From Eutypella sp. D-1 (taxonomy: Eukaryota; Ascomycota; Sordariomycetes; Xylariales; Diatrypaceae), in assembly GCA_023313575.1 (NCBI GenBank), contig JAJTTP010000007.1:744001-808000 (forward strand): a stretch of 64,000 bases of DNA. Reading direction: 5' to 3'. The position numbers were made by a program, and so were the translations under genes. The notes below the pieces were generated by a model. It worked only from the letters and a program-made list of their open reading frames with translations. It ran no database searches and was not told the origin of the DNA. This document shows positions 1-9,099 of the stretch, in pieces. Within the stretch, counting starts at the first letter, position 1. Every line of letters begins with the position of its first letter.

Positions 1-600
1 GTTAGGTGGTAGTAACAGCAGCAATGATATAGTTATAATAACAAGAGAACGATACCAAAAGGTCCATCACGTAGCCCAGCCCAGCCCAGCCCAGGTCACG
101 TTATACCAAGTACAAGTTGAGCAGAGAAGGCAAGGCAAGGCAAGGCAAGGCAACGTACGTACGTAGGCCATACAGGTTTCGGAGAGAACGAAGGGAAGAA
201 GAGGGGAAAACAACAAAATATGAGGAAGACAAGAATAGCAGTACACCAAAATGAAGGAGTCAAAAGCGGAAAATAGATTGCCAATGAGGGAATAAGACAG
301 TGAAAAAAACAAGACAAGAAAAAGAAAGACACAGAAACCAAACAGGTAAACGAGAAAAACGCCTTAGCTCCGCCCTGATGCAACTTTTTTCTTTTGAAGA
401 AAAAAAAAAAAAGCAAGACGATGGATAAGAGTCTCTTTGGACCCCTCCGACTCGACTCGACTCGCACGCATTTTTCATTGACCCATCATGAGCTCATCAT
501 GCCTCCCCATCCCCCCTCCCACCACAACCTCGTCCCATGCTAGTAGCAGCAGCAGCCGCGCGCGAAGAGATATACCCCACACCTCCTTTCCCCTCCTCCG
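1..600. other. Intergenic: 3' flank of the mannosyltransferase gene
   Basis: No gene is seen. The stretch holds short tandem repeats: AGCCC units at 73-93, GGCAA units at 129-153 and ACGT units at 153-164. It is otherwise purine-rich. It probably includes the 3' UTR of the minus-strand gene that ends at 601. Confidence 0.6.
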
Positions 601-1824
601 TCACCCCAGGTCGGCGTGCCTGGCGTGGTGGTCGCCGCCGAGGAGGAAGCAGCCGCCGCCATCGAGGGAGGAGGCGACGTAGCAGATGCCCTCGGTCTCG
701 ACGCCGACCCAGCCGTCGGCAGACCAGGAGGTGCCGACGACGTTGAAGGTGGGGAAGGTGACGCCGCGGCGGACGAGGTCGGCGCGGATGTAGAGGACGG
801 TGCCGCCGACGCTGTCGAGCGGGACGAGCTCGTCGGCCGCGGTGCCGTTGCCCAGCACGTCGACGAAGAACCGGGTCTCCTCGAGGGTGCGCACCGCGGC
901 GTCCTGGTCGGCGCGGGATACGGCGTCGAGGATGGAGGCGGGCTCGGACGGCGAGGGCGGCGAGACGGCACTCCCGGAGGTGGGGGAGGCGGAGGACGAG
1001 GGCGAGGACACGTTCCGGTCGACGGCCCAGGCGTTCTTGTCGTAGTTGGTCATGTCGTTGTGGTGGCAGGCGGCGGTGATGAGGCCGACGTCGTCGCGGG
1101 CGTCGGAGTGGGCGATCATGGTCTGGATGATGTCTTCGGAGAGCTCGACGACGTCGGCGTCGATCCAGACGACATGCTCCTCGTCGCGCAGGGTGCGCAA
1201 CATCAGGTAGTTCCGCAGGGCGGCGATGGCGCCGCGGCGCTGACGCTGTACGGCAGGGTCGTGGCGCTGCTCGTAGGGGAAGGAGGGGCCGGCCTCGTCA
1301 GGCGGGTAGTAGTAGACGCTGGCGCGGGCGAAGGGGAGAGTGGCGGTGGCCTTCCGGACCTCAAGGTACTCCTCGGGGGATGAAGTCATCAGTCCCAGCG
1401 ACACGGTAGTCAAGTCGAGACCGGTAGAGATCAGCAGGTCGAGGAAATCGTAGATGGAGCGGTCGGTGGATCGGTAATCACGGCTCCAGGACTCCTCATC
1501 CTTATTCAAGACGAGCACGAGAATCTGGGGATCCGGGCGGTGGTGAAGGGGAGAACCGGAGCCGGAGACGGGGCCAGGACCGCGGGCGCCGAGTTCGCGG
1601 ACGAAATAGCGCGTCCCATCGCGCAACACGGCCTCATCCTCCCAGATGGTGGGCTCGACGGGTAAGGCGTGCTGGTAGGTGTGGGGGCGGCCGGCGAGGC
1701 AGGACTCGAAAGTCTTGCAGGAAAAGGACCGCCGTCGCGGCTCCGTCGTGTAAAACAGGAGCAATGTGAATAATAGCGCGCAGGCGATCGCCGCCAGGCG
1801 ATTGGAGCCGCCCCTCATCGCCAT
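601..1824 (-). CDS. Anp1/Mnn9/Van1-family Golgi mannosyltransferase-like protein
   Basis: Single-exon gene of 407 residues, starting at an ATG and ending in TGA. Residues about 9-26 form one hydrophobic helix after a short basic N-terminus, the type II membrane topology of Golgi glycosyltransferases. The body matches the Anp1/Mnn9/Van1 pattern: a VLNKDEESW segment near 105-113, RGAIAALRNYLM near 197-208, the metal-binding DxD equivalent WIDADVVE (DAD at 222-224) and the C-terminal GWVGVETEGICYVA block. In yeasts these proteins extend the alpha-1,6-mannan backbone of cell-wall N-glycans from GDP-mannose; that role is inferred here. A Ser/Pro-rich insert follows the NAWAVDRN segment (about 265-300) and looks disordered. 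Which of the three paralogue classes it belongs to cannot be settled by eye. Coding G+C is high, and the long plus-strand open frames opposite it are shadows. Confidence 0.88.
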   Translation of the reverse strand: MAMRGGSNRLAAIACALLFTLLLFYTTEPRRRSFSCKTFESCLAGRPHTYQHALPVEPTIWEDEAVLRDGTRYFVRELGARGPGPVSGSGSPLHHRPDPQILVLVLNKDEESWSRDYRSTDRSIYDFLDLLISTGLDLTTVSLGLMTSSPEEYLEVRKATATLPFARASVYYYPPDEAGPSFPYEQRHDPAVQRQRRGAIAALRNYLMLRTLRDEEHVVWIDADVVELSEDIIQTMIAHSDARDDVGLITAACHHNDMTNYDKNAWAVDRNVSSPSSSASPTSGSAVSPPSPSEPASILDAVSRADQDAAVRTLEETRFFVDVLGNGTAADELVPLDSVGGTVLYIRADLVRRGVTFPTFNVVGTSWSADGWVGVETEGICYVASSLDGGGCFLLGGDHHARHADLG

Positions 1825-4377
1825 GCCATTATTCTCTTTCCTCTTTCCCGCTTATGTAGGGGGAAGAAAAAAGAAAGAAAGAAAAAAGATAGAAGACCTG
1901 GACGGGACGAGAGCACGCGATCAATTACGTGAGAAAAAAAAAATACTACCTAGAAGCACGGAGTAGGTAGTAAGTAAGTTGGTGGTTTATTGGTTAGGAA
2001 GGGTTGGGAGATTGGGAGACGGGAATTGCGGGATTGTTGAATTGAAGGTTGGGTGGAGCCAAAAAAATAAATAAATATAAGAGGATAAAATAATAATATG
2101 TAGACAGACAGATAGTAAGTAAGAAATAAAAGGGAAAAAATTAAAAAAGGTGAAGGAACCTTTAGGATTTGAACTACCTAAAGCTCTAGGCTTGCCTAGG
2201 TAAGTCGGTAATTAAAACCTGTCCCCCATAAAAAAATGCTACGGCGGCGGGCGGTCGGCGGCGACGACGGACGAGAGACACACCAACCAAGAAGAAAAAA
2301 AAAAAAAGACACCAGACAGGGAAGATAATGCAATTGAAAAAAAATCTTGGTTGGAGCGCTTCTTTCCTGTAGTCCCTTTTAACAGGAATTAATGCAAAAG
2401 AAAAATACCGAGGCAAGATGAGGCCTTTGAAGGAGGGAAAGCGACCGATGGTAATTAAGAACGCAAAAAAGAGAACCTGGAACCAAGAAATGCCAATCTT
2501 GACTTGCTTTCCGACCTACTTAGGTTGTATGTACCCGACTCGGATTGACTTCAGTAAACTCAACCTTAGATTGATACCTGTAGTTACCCCCAAGGTTGTT
2601 GCTCTATAAAGTACCTACTGAGCCACACATAAAATACCACCCCTTTTTTACTGCCCCAGTCAGGTGGCTAACCAACCCCATAAAGATCGTCCCTAAAAGA
2701 ACACTAGCCCCGTCCAACTCCAACTTTATTATTATTAGATGTGGCTTTGCAACGAATCGTGGCTGAAGGCTGAAGAGGATCCCGCTAAAACCACCAATCA
2801 GAATAGTCGGTTTTCCGGATACTATACCGATTCGGTTCGGAATGCTAAGAAGGGTATGTACATATGCGAAGGGAGGGGAATCCTGACCCTATGTATGTAC
2901 GGCCCGAACTCCTGAGAACGGCACCGCTGACCGTTGATCTCCAGGGTTCCCCTCCGCGCCGGTCGTTCTTGTCATGCCCGTTAAGAAGGACGTTAGAAAT
3001 ATCACGCCCTCAAACATCTTAAGAGGGAGATAATAAACACACACAACTTAGAACTGGTATAGACAACATGCACATACATGCATACCTAAAACTGGAAGCG
3101 TTATGCTGTTTTGTTAGATTATCCACTCTCACTTTTTTTCCCTTTCTAGTAATAGGTCTAGTTAGGCCAAAAAAAAGGGAAAAAAAATTACCTTAATGTA
3201 ACCTGTGTGTCCAAGATATGTATGTAGTAGTATGTAGTAGTAGTAATAAGTAGTTGTTCTTTTTGTGCTCCCAGCAACTACCTGACTAACTACCTCTGTT
3301 TCTGTTTCTCTTTCCCTTCTCCGCCTCCCCTATCCCTTATTTAAAACCTGGTATCCCGTATTTACTTTACTTATGTTAACCTTCACCAGTCAGTAGTTCC
3401 ACCACTATCTGTCTATCCCCATACTCGGCCCTGCTTCCCTCCCTCTCCTCTCCCCCCCTTAACCTTTTCTCTCTTTCCCTCTTTTCCCATTCCATCCACC
3501 CCCTTTGTCCCGACGTGCCGCGCCGAGCCTTGATCTAGGAAATATGGGTTGGGGGTTGGTTGGTTGTATTGTGGCTTATTGTGGGTGTGGTGGTATCCTG
3601 GAGTGTTTGTTTCCTTTGCTTTCGATATAACTGACGATGAACGATGATGATGACGATGACGATGATGGAAAACCTAACATTACAAAAAACAACGGCGAGG
3701 GAAAGAAAAGAACAGAGGGGAGAAAAAAAAGAAAAAGTAAAACCCAGACATGGATTGTATGGATGGATATGTATGGATGGCGGGAAAAGGAGGTAATGCG
3801 TGATTATTGGTAGGCAATACAGAAATTTAACGTTGAAGAAGAAGAAGAAGAAGAAAAGAAAAGAAAATCGAAACCCGCAACTCCCCTCCCCCTCCCTTTT
3901 TATGTTCGTTTCTCTGACTCTTCAACCGTCCCGCTAACCTCTCTCTGACGCCGGGACTCCTCTCCCCCTACCGACACCGCCCCGTACTCCGGTGACTTCC
4001 ATGTAATTAAAAAGAAAAATTCCATCGTCATTGTATGATGTGTGTGTGTGTGTATGTGTGTGATAGATGTACCGAGGTCCAATCGAGGGGCGCAGGGGCA
4101 TGCATTAACGGGGGGCGGGCTATCACGCCGAACAGAGACACAAGGCCAGACGAGGACCCGATAAGACGAGCGTCGGCGGCGTGGGGGCGGGGGGATTCCC
4201 AGCGGCGCCGTAGTGTCTCCCGCGGACCAGAACCGCCATCCCCGTCCCAGTCTCCCTTGGCGCCTCCTCCTCGGCCCCACACCCAGTTCCCGAATCCCTC
4301 GTTCTTCCGTATGATGATGATGACAACGACGATGATGATAATGATGATGCCGGCGCGTTGCAGGCGCTGAACACGCA
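1825..4377. other. Intergenic region with microsatellites
   Basis: No gene is supported; the longest open frames are under 80 codons and lack family resemblance, apart from antisense shadows near 4.0-4.4 kb. The region holds poly-A and A-rich runs (2041-2340), GAT/GAC repeats (3632-3667), a GAA repeat (3835-3854) and a TG repeat (4036-4062). It should contain the promoter of the mannosyltransferase (left end) and the 3' UTR of the large disordered protein (right end). Confidence 0.55.
4036..4062. repeat. TG dinucleotide microsatellite
   Basis: An imperfect (TG)n run, interrupted by one TA step, lies about 315 bases beyond the stop codon of the 1573-residue gene, probably in or beyond its 3' UTR. 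Confidence 0.8.
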
Positions 4378-7300
4378 CTAGTCGTCCAGGCGAAACATCC
4401 GGCGGAGGGCGCCGAACTTCTTCTTCTTATGCTGCTGTTTAACATGCACGCGCGCCTCGCTGGCGATGGACACGCTGTAGTCGTCGTCGCCGTCGCCGTG
4501 GTCCCGCGCCCCGGAGGCGGGGAGTCCGAGATCCGTGTTGCGACGACTCGTGCTAGGACGCGGCGACGGAGCCGCTGCCGCTACTGACCCGTTCCCGGTC
4601 GTCTTCGGGGTGACGCTGCCTCCGGCCGAGGTACCGGGCCTCTGGGCCGCCGCCGCCGCCGCCACCGCCGCATCCTCCGGGAGCGGCCAGCTCTCGCCGC
4701 GACGGAGGCTGTTATTCCTCTTCTGGAGCTTGGGGCTAGCGGCGCGGAGGTCGCGGAGCTGGTCCGGGTGGCGCTCGAGCTTAGTATCGCGGCGGGCCGC
4801 GCTCTCCGTCGGTTCCGAGCGCTGGATCCCGCCCGCCGCCTTCCGGTTGCGGCGCAGGATACTCATGAACGAGCCGCGCCGGTGGCCGTCCTTGGTGGGT
4901 GACGTGGCGGCCGCGGTGGTGGTGGAGGGGAGGCTGGCGCTGAAGCCGCCGCGACCGGACTGCGACCGCGTCAGCGTATGCGTACCGAGGGATCTGACGC
5001 TCGAGCCCCCGAGCGCCGCGCTGGCGGCGGCGCGGTGTTGGGTCTGCATCGCGGTCATCGCATCGTCGTCGTGGTCGTCGCTATCCGGGAGTTCCGGCGA
5101 CTCCGCGACCGCCTCGGGCACGTTCATGGATTTCTTAAACCCAGCAGGAGCCGTGGCGGACCCGCGGAGGGTGCCTTTGGCCAACATGCGGCCATCCGCA
5201 GCCGAGGGCGCCACATCTTCGTCACTGTCATCGTCGAACCGGCTGTGGAATGGTCGGGGCTCGACTTCCTCATCGCTTCCGTCGTCGTCAAAGCGACTGG
5301 CCGCCTTCTTGGGCTTCTTGGAAAGCGTCGCCTTGCTCGAACGCCCGAAGGAGGGGAAGTGGGAAGAATTTCTGCCTTCGTTGCTCGATTCGCTGTTGGA
5401 CCGCAATGTGCGCCGCATCATCGAGACTGGCGGCGCAGAGTCCGTGCTCATGATCGAGGTGCGGCGCATCGGGGAGCCGCCGGGGGAAAGGGATCGCAGG
5501 CTGAATCTACTGGAGCCCGCCCTGGGCGCTTGCGGATCGGGCTGACGCATAGTCTTCCTGAAGCCCATGCCACCGCTGCTCCTGGGACGGCTGCGCTTGA
5601 AACTGCTGTCGCTCGCGTCGGATCCACGTCGCTGCAAGGGGGGTGGTTTGCTCTGCTTGAGTGCACTGCCAGCAGCATTAGACGACAAAGAGGCTGGCCG
5701 ATCCTGCCCAGAGGTTGTGGGGCGTGGGGGCGCGGAATCGGTTGGCTGCCCTGCCCCACCTGAGCGCATCGACCTTCGCATGCTCGTGGGAGCTTGCGCC
5801 TGCGGGTTTTTAGCAGCCGGATGATCACGCATCGAGCTACGCATGCTGTGCTGTGTCTGTGTGGGAGCGGCCGATGTATGAGTAGGCTTTGAAACAGGCT
5901 TCGTCGGATGAGCCTCTTCTGGCTGGATCTTCGCTGGCTTGAGCTCTGGAGCAGATTGAAGTTTAGAATTAACGATCGCCTGCTTTTGCTCACTTGTTTT
6001 TCGCCTGCTGCTGTGTCTCCGCACGGGTAGCGCAACCTCCTCTCGATCCCCGTCCATACCGGCCTCTTCCAACGCTTCCCGTTCAAGTTGTTCTCTCTTC
6101 TCCGCCGTCAGACTGCGCCAATACGACTTGGCTTGCTCCCAATCATGGAGACTGCGAGGGGGTTGAGGAATTCCCGGTGGTGGGATTTGCGCTGCAACGG
6201 CCGGCTCCGGTTCGAGTTCTGGCTCCTGAGCTCGTGGCGCAGGCATATCGGGGAACTGGGCCGCAGTTTTCGTCACAGGGCTCTCGACAACCGCATTTAG
6301 GGATAAGAAGGCACCCCCTTCCATGTCAGACAAGTCTTCGTAGGCATCACTGTATATGCTCTCCGCGTCGGAGTCGGTATCAGGCTCTGGTATCACTTCC
6401 GGTTGAGCCGTTGTAACAAGGGTTGTCTGCGGCAGTGATTCTGTCTGTGCGGGCTGGACTTCTGCCGTTGGCTCGAATATCGTGTTGGCGGCAATATCGG
6501 GCTGGTCGCCTGTCTCGGTAGCCGGCTTCGAAGGACCGGATTCATCGTCGGGGAAACCACCTGGCACATCAAAGTACTGCGGCTGCGCCAGAGGTACCTT
6601 CATGGTGTCGAAAGTCAAAGATTCCGGGGGGAAGCCCGGACTCGGCTGAATGACGGAGATCTCGGGTATCTCATCTGCCGTGGATTGTTGAGGTGGGGAA
6701 GCTTTCGCCGCTTCTGGTGGGTTAACTAGAACCTTGTCCTCCACGCGCATATTTGCCTGGCTATTATGGTTTGCTGGTAATCGTGATCTTGGAGCGGCCT
6801 CCGCATCCTGCCCAGACCCATCGCTTTCCTGGTCACTGTCCAGGGTCGTGTCCGACATGTACTCGAGGCCCTCAGCAGAAGTCACGACCGGCGGCAACGG
6901 CTCTCTAAACCGTGATATGTTCGCGGGAATTCGCGATGCCTGTTCTTGGGAGAGAACGGCACCTAGCGCTTGGTCGCTTGACTGCCCGAGAGATACGGGT
7001 TCCGGCTCGCTTATCTCTCCCGGTGGGGTTGAGCTTTGCGGTGGTATTACCGGAGACGAAGGTTCCGATGGTGACCTGCTCCGGTCTTGAGGTCGCACGA
7101 GAGGCCGTTCCTCAGGCTGTCGTGTCTTCTTATCTCGGACACTGCCAAAGCTTGGTAATGCAGGGCGAGGCTTCATGATCTCATCGTCTTCGAGAGCGAT
7201 CTCCCTTCTTTTGGTTCGGCCGATGTTGCTATACCACGGCCGTTTGACCTGCTGTGAGTTTGGCGGGGTTGTGGAGGACTCTACTTCCTCGACCGCGGCT

Positions 7301-9099
7301 GATTCCCCTACGACCTTGGTGTTTTGGTCGTCAAAACTCACGCGAACCGACTTCTTACGGGGAAAGGGGGCTTCTTCGCGGGAAGCCAGGGACGTATCAC
7401 CGCTCCCGACATTATCGGACCCGGCGTCAGATACGGACGCATCTCTTGCAGCGCTGGAATGCTTCAGAGCCGGCTTGATTGGCGACGCGGATCTTGGCAG
7501 GGGGTGATGCCGTACCGATAGGCTCGACGAAGGACTATTTGCGAACCGAGCCTGTCGAACAGGGCTATTGGAGGTGGACCTGTTCTGGTGACTGCTACCT
7601 GATTTTGATAACCCCACCACGTGTTTGTTCTCTATAGGTACCGCGTTGTCTCTTCTGGGCTCAGCTGCAGGTTCAGGTTCGGGTTCAGGTTCAGGTTCAG
7701 GTTCAGGTCCAGGTCCAGCCAAAACCTGCGTGGCCGGCTCAGGCTGTGATTCAGATGGCGCATCGCTTTCCTCAGGAATCGGGGTTGGTGCAGTTCGAGG
7801 TTCGTCGAAGACTTTCTGCCGCGTCGGCACAGAATCCAACGCGTTCAATACCTTCTGCGAAAGTGGTGTTGTCGTTAACACACCCCCATCCTCTTCATCA
7901 GACTCCTCCGTGGTGATAGGCAATTGGTGGTTTGTCGTCTCGTTTAATTGGGGGCTGATCGCTTGCTCGTGTATGACGTGTTGCGGTTGGGGTGGTGGGG
8001 GGCTTTTCAATCTCGATGCTTCCATCTCTGGTGACTGAGAACGGCCCCGTACGTCGATTTTAGCATGCTTTCCCTCTCGTCTTTCGGTGCTGGTAGACTT
8101 CGGCTGTGGTTCCCGTGCTATGTGAGATTTCTCCCCAGCTGGCGCCGTCTCCACGCGTGATTGCTCCGCTGGCTCTTCACGGCCTTTGCGCCCATCCTCA
8201 ACAAGAGTCCCCCTAGGTCTCCCGACCGTACCTTTTGCCAGATGACTACCTGCTCTTTGTACCTTGGTGCTCTTTCTTTTTCTTGGCTGCTTTTCTGCGG
8301 CCTCACGCATATGGTATTCTGCTTCCTCGACAGGTGCAGGGACCATCCTCCTTGAATTCGGGTCATATACCATGTGGGGTTCAGTGCGTCCACCGGTAGA
8401 AGAGGTGACTGATGCTTTGCTTGATCGAGGCGGGGAGGCAGGTATCTTCGGAGGCGGCGGGCTGCTCAGTGATGGTTGGATATGGGCGGTACTGGGAGAA
8501 GCTGGGGGAGATTGGGGACGAAATGCGGTTGGATACGAGTAATTAACGGAGGAGGCTCGACTGTCGGTTCGAGGAGGTACGGGACTCCTAATTTCTGGTC
8601 TGGGTACAGTGGATTTGGACAAGGCAGCGTCGGACGTGCGCACATTAGAGCTGTCGCCCTGGGGCTGTGTGTACCATGATGGAAGCTCGGACTTCTTCCT
8701 CTGGGATGCGGTTCGGAAGGTCTGCATCCCCACGGCAACAACGGCGCCCGAGCTCGCGGACTTTTTATGACCTTCGGGAATACGAGGAACAGGCGGTTGG
8801 TCTTGGGTTTGCGCAGGTTGCGCAGAGTTCCGACGAGGTGAAGGAGACCGAAATGTGCGCTCAGACATGCTGCTGGAACTACGTCTCCTTTCAAGCTGTG
8901 ATGGTCGTCGTGTTAGGCCGCCGAGGCCGCCGGCGCCACCGGTAGCGCTGCCGGTGGAGGAAATGGAGGCACTTCGGCGCAGGGAGCGCTTCGTCTGGAC
9001 TTCAGCAACATTGGTAGGAGTTTGTGGGCGCGCACGGAGGGCAGCAGCGGCGGCGGCGGATGAGAGGGATTTGGGCGGGTTCTGTTTCGCGGCAGACAT
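4378..9099 (-). CDS. Large intrinsically disordered protein, function unknown
   Basis: Uninterrupted ATG-to-TAG frame of 1573 residues. I do not recognise a catalytic domain. Composition is dominated by Ser, Pro, Arg, Glu and Ala. The N-terminus is Ala-rich, followed by RS/SP-rich tracts resembling kinase target regions. A Pro/Glu dipeptide expansion lies near residues 460-477 (DNA about 7669-7720). Acidic patches include a DTDSDAESIYSDAYEDLSDME segment near 915-935. A more ordered helix around LHDWEQAKSYWRSLTAEKREQLE contains aromatic residues and may be a binding module. The protein ends in a strongly basic amphipathic tail, KKKKFGALRRMFRLDD, which could contact acidic membrane lipids or a partner. 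The start fits a compact N-terminal motif (MSAAKQNPPKS) that I believe recurs in related fungi. A cortical or cytoskeletal scaffold is a guess. Retention of one frame over 4.7 kb of repetitive sequence argues that it is functional. Confidence 0.85.
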   Translation of the reverse strand: MSAAKQNPPKSLSSAAAAAALRARPQTPTNVAEVQTKRSLRRSASISSTGSATGGAGGLGGLTRRPSQLERRRSSSSMSERTFRSPSPRRNSAQPAQTQDQPPVPRIPEGHKKSASSGAVVAVGMQTFRTASQRKKSELPSWYTQPQGDSSNVRTSDAALSKSTVPRPEIRSPVPPRTDSRASSVNYSYPTAFRPQSPPASPSTAHIQPSLSSPPPPKIPASPPRSSKASVTSSTGGRTEPHMVYDPNSRRMVPAPVEEAEYHMREAAEKQPRKRKSTKVQRAGSHLAKGTVGRPRGTLVEDGRKGREEPAEQSRVETAPAGEKSHIAREPQPKSTSTERREGKHAKIDVRGRSQSPEMEASRLKSPPPPQPQHVIHEQAISPQLNETTNHQLPITTEESDEEDGGVLTTTPLSQKVLNALDSVPTRQKVFDEPRTAPTPIPEESDAPSESQPEPATQVLAGPGPEPEPEPEPEPEPAAEPRRDNAVPIENKHVVGLSKSGSSHQNRSTSNSPVRQARFANSPSSSLSVRHHPLPRSASPIKPALKHSSAARDASVSDAGSDNVGSGDTSLASREEAPFPRKKSVRVSFDDQNTKVVGESAAVEEVESSTTPPNSQQVKRPWYSNIGRTKRREIALEDDEIMKPRPALPSFGSVRDKKTRQPEERPLVRPQDRSRSPSEPSSPVIPPQSSTPPGEISEPEPVSLGQSSDQALGAVLSQEQASRIPANISRFREPLPPVVTSAEGLEYMSDTTLDSDQESDGSGQDAEAAPRSRLPANHNSQANMRVEDKVLVNPPEAAKASPPQQSTADEIPEISVIQPSPGFPPESLTFDTMKVPLAQPQYFDVPGGFPDDESGPSKPATETGDQPDIAANTIFEPTAEVQPAQTESLPQTTLVTTAQPEVIPEPDTDSDAESIYSDAYEDLSDMEGGAFLSLNAVVESPVTKTAAQFPDMPAPRAQEPELEPEPAVAAQIPPPGIPQPPRSLHDWEQAKSYWRSLTAEKREQLEREALEEAGMDGDREEVALPVRRHSSRRKTSEQKQAIVNSKLQSAPELKPAKIQPEEAHPTKPVSKPTHTSAAPTQTQHSMRSSMRDHPAAKNPQAQAPTSMRRSMRSGGAGQPTDSAPPRPTTSGQDRPASLSSNAAGSALKQSKPPPLQRRGSDASDSSFKRSRPRSSGGMGFRKTMRQPDPQAPRAGSSRFSLRSLSPGGSPMRRTSIMSTDSAPPVSMMRRTLRSNSESSNEGRNSSHFPSFGRSSKATLSKKPKKAASRFDDDGSDEEVEPRPFHSRFDDDSDEDVAPSAADGRMLAKGTLRGSATAPAGFKKSMNVPEAVAESPELPDSDDHDDDAMTAMQTQHRAAASAALGGSSVRSLGTHTLTRSQSGRGGFSASLPSTTTAAATSPTKDGHRRGSFMSILRRNRKAAGGIQRSEPTESAARRDTKLERHPDQLRDLRAASPKLQKRNNSLRRGESWPLPEDAAVAAAAAAQRPGTSAGGSVTPKTTGNGSVAAAAPSPRPSTSRRNTDLGLPASGARDHGDGDDDYSVSIASEARVHVKQQHKKKKFGALRRMFRLDD
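7669..7720. repeat. GGTTCA hexanucleotide repeat coding a Pro-Glu tract
   Basis: In-frame hexamer repeat (GGTTCA with GGTCCA variants) inside the 1573-residue gene. Read on the minus strand it gives alternating Pro-Glu. Being a multiple of three, length changes would keep the frame open. Confidence 0.85.

Noticed and set aside
616..1383. 255-codon plus-strand open frame, Gly/Val/Asp-rich
   Set aside because: Antisense shadow of the G+C-rich mannosyltransferase gene; composition follows from its codons and no motif is present.
4535..5545. 336-codon plus-strand open frame
   Set aside because: Antisense shadow of the 1573-residue gene; low complexity and no family resemblance.
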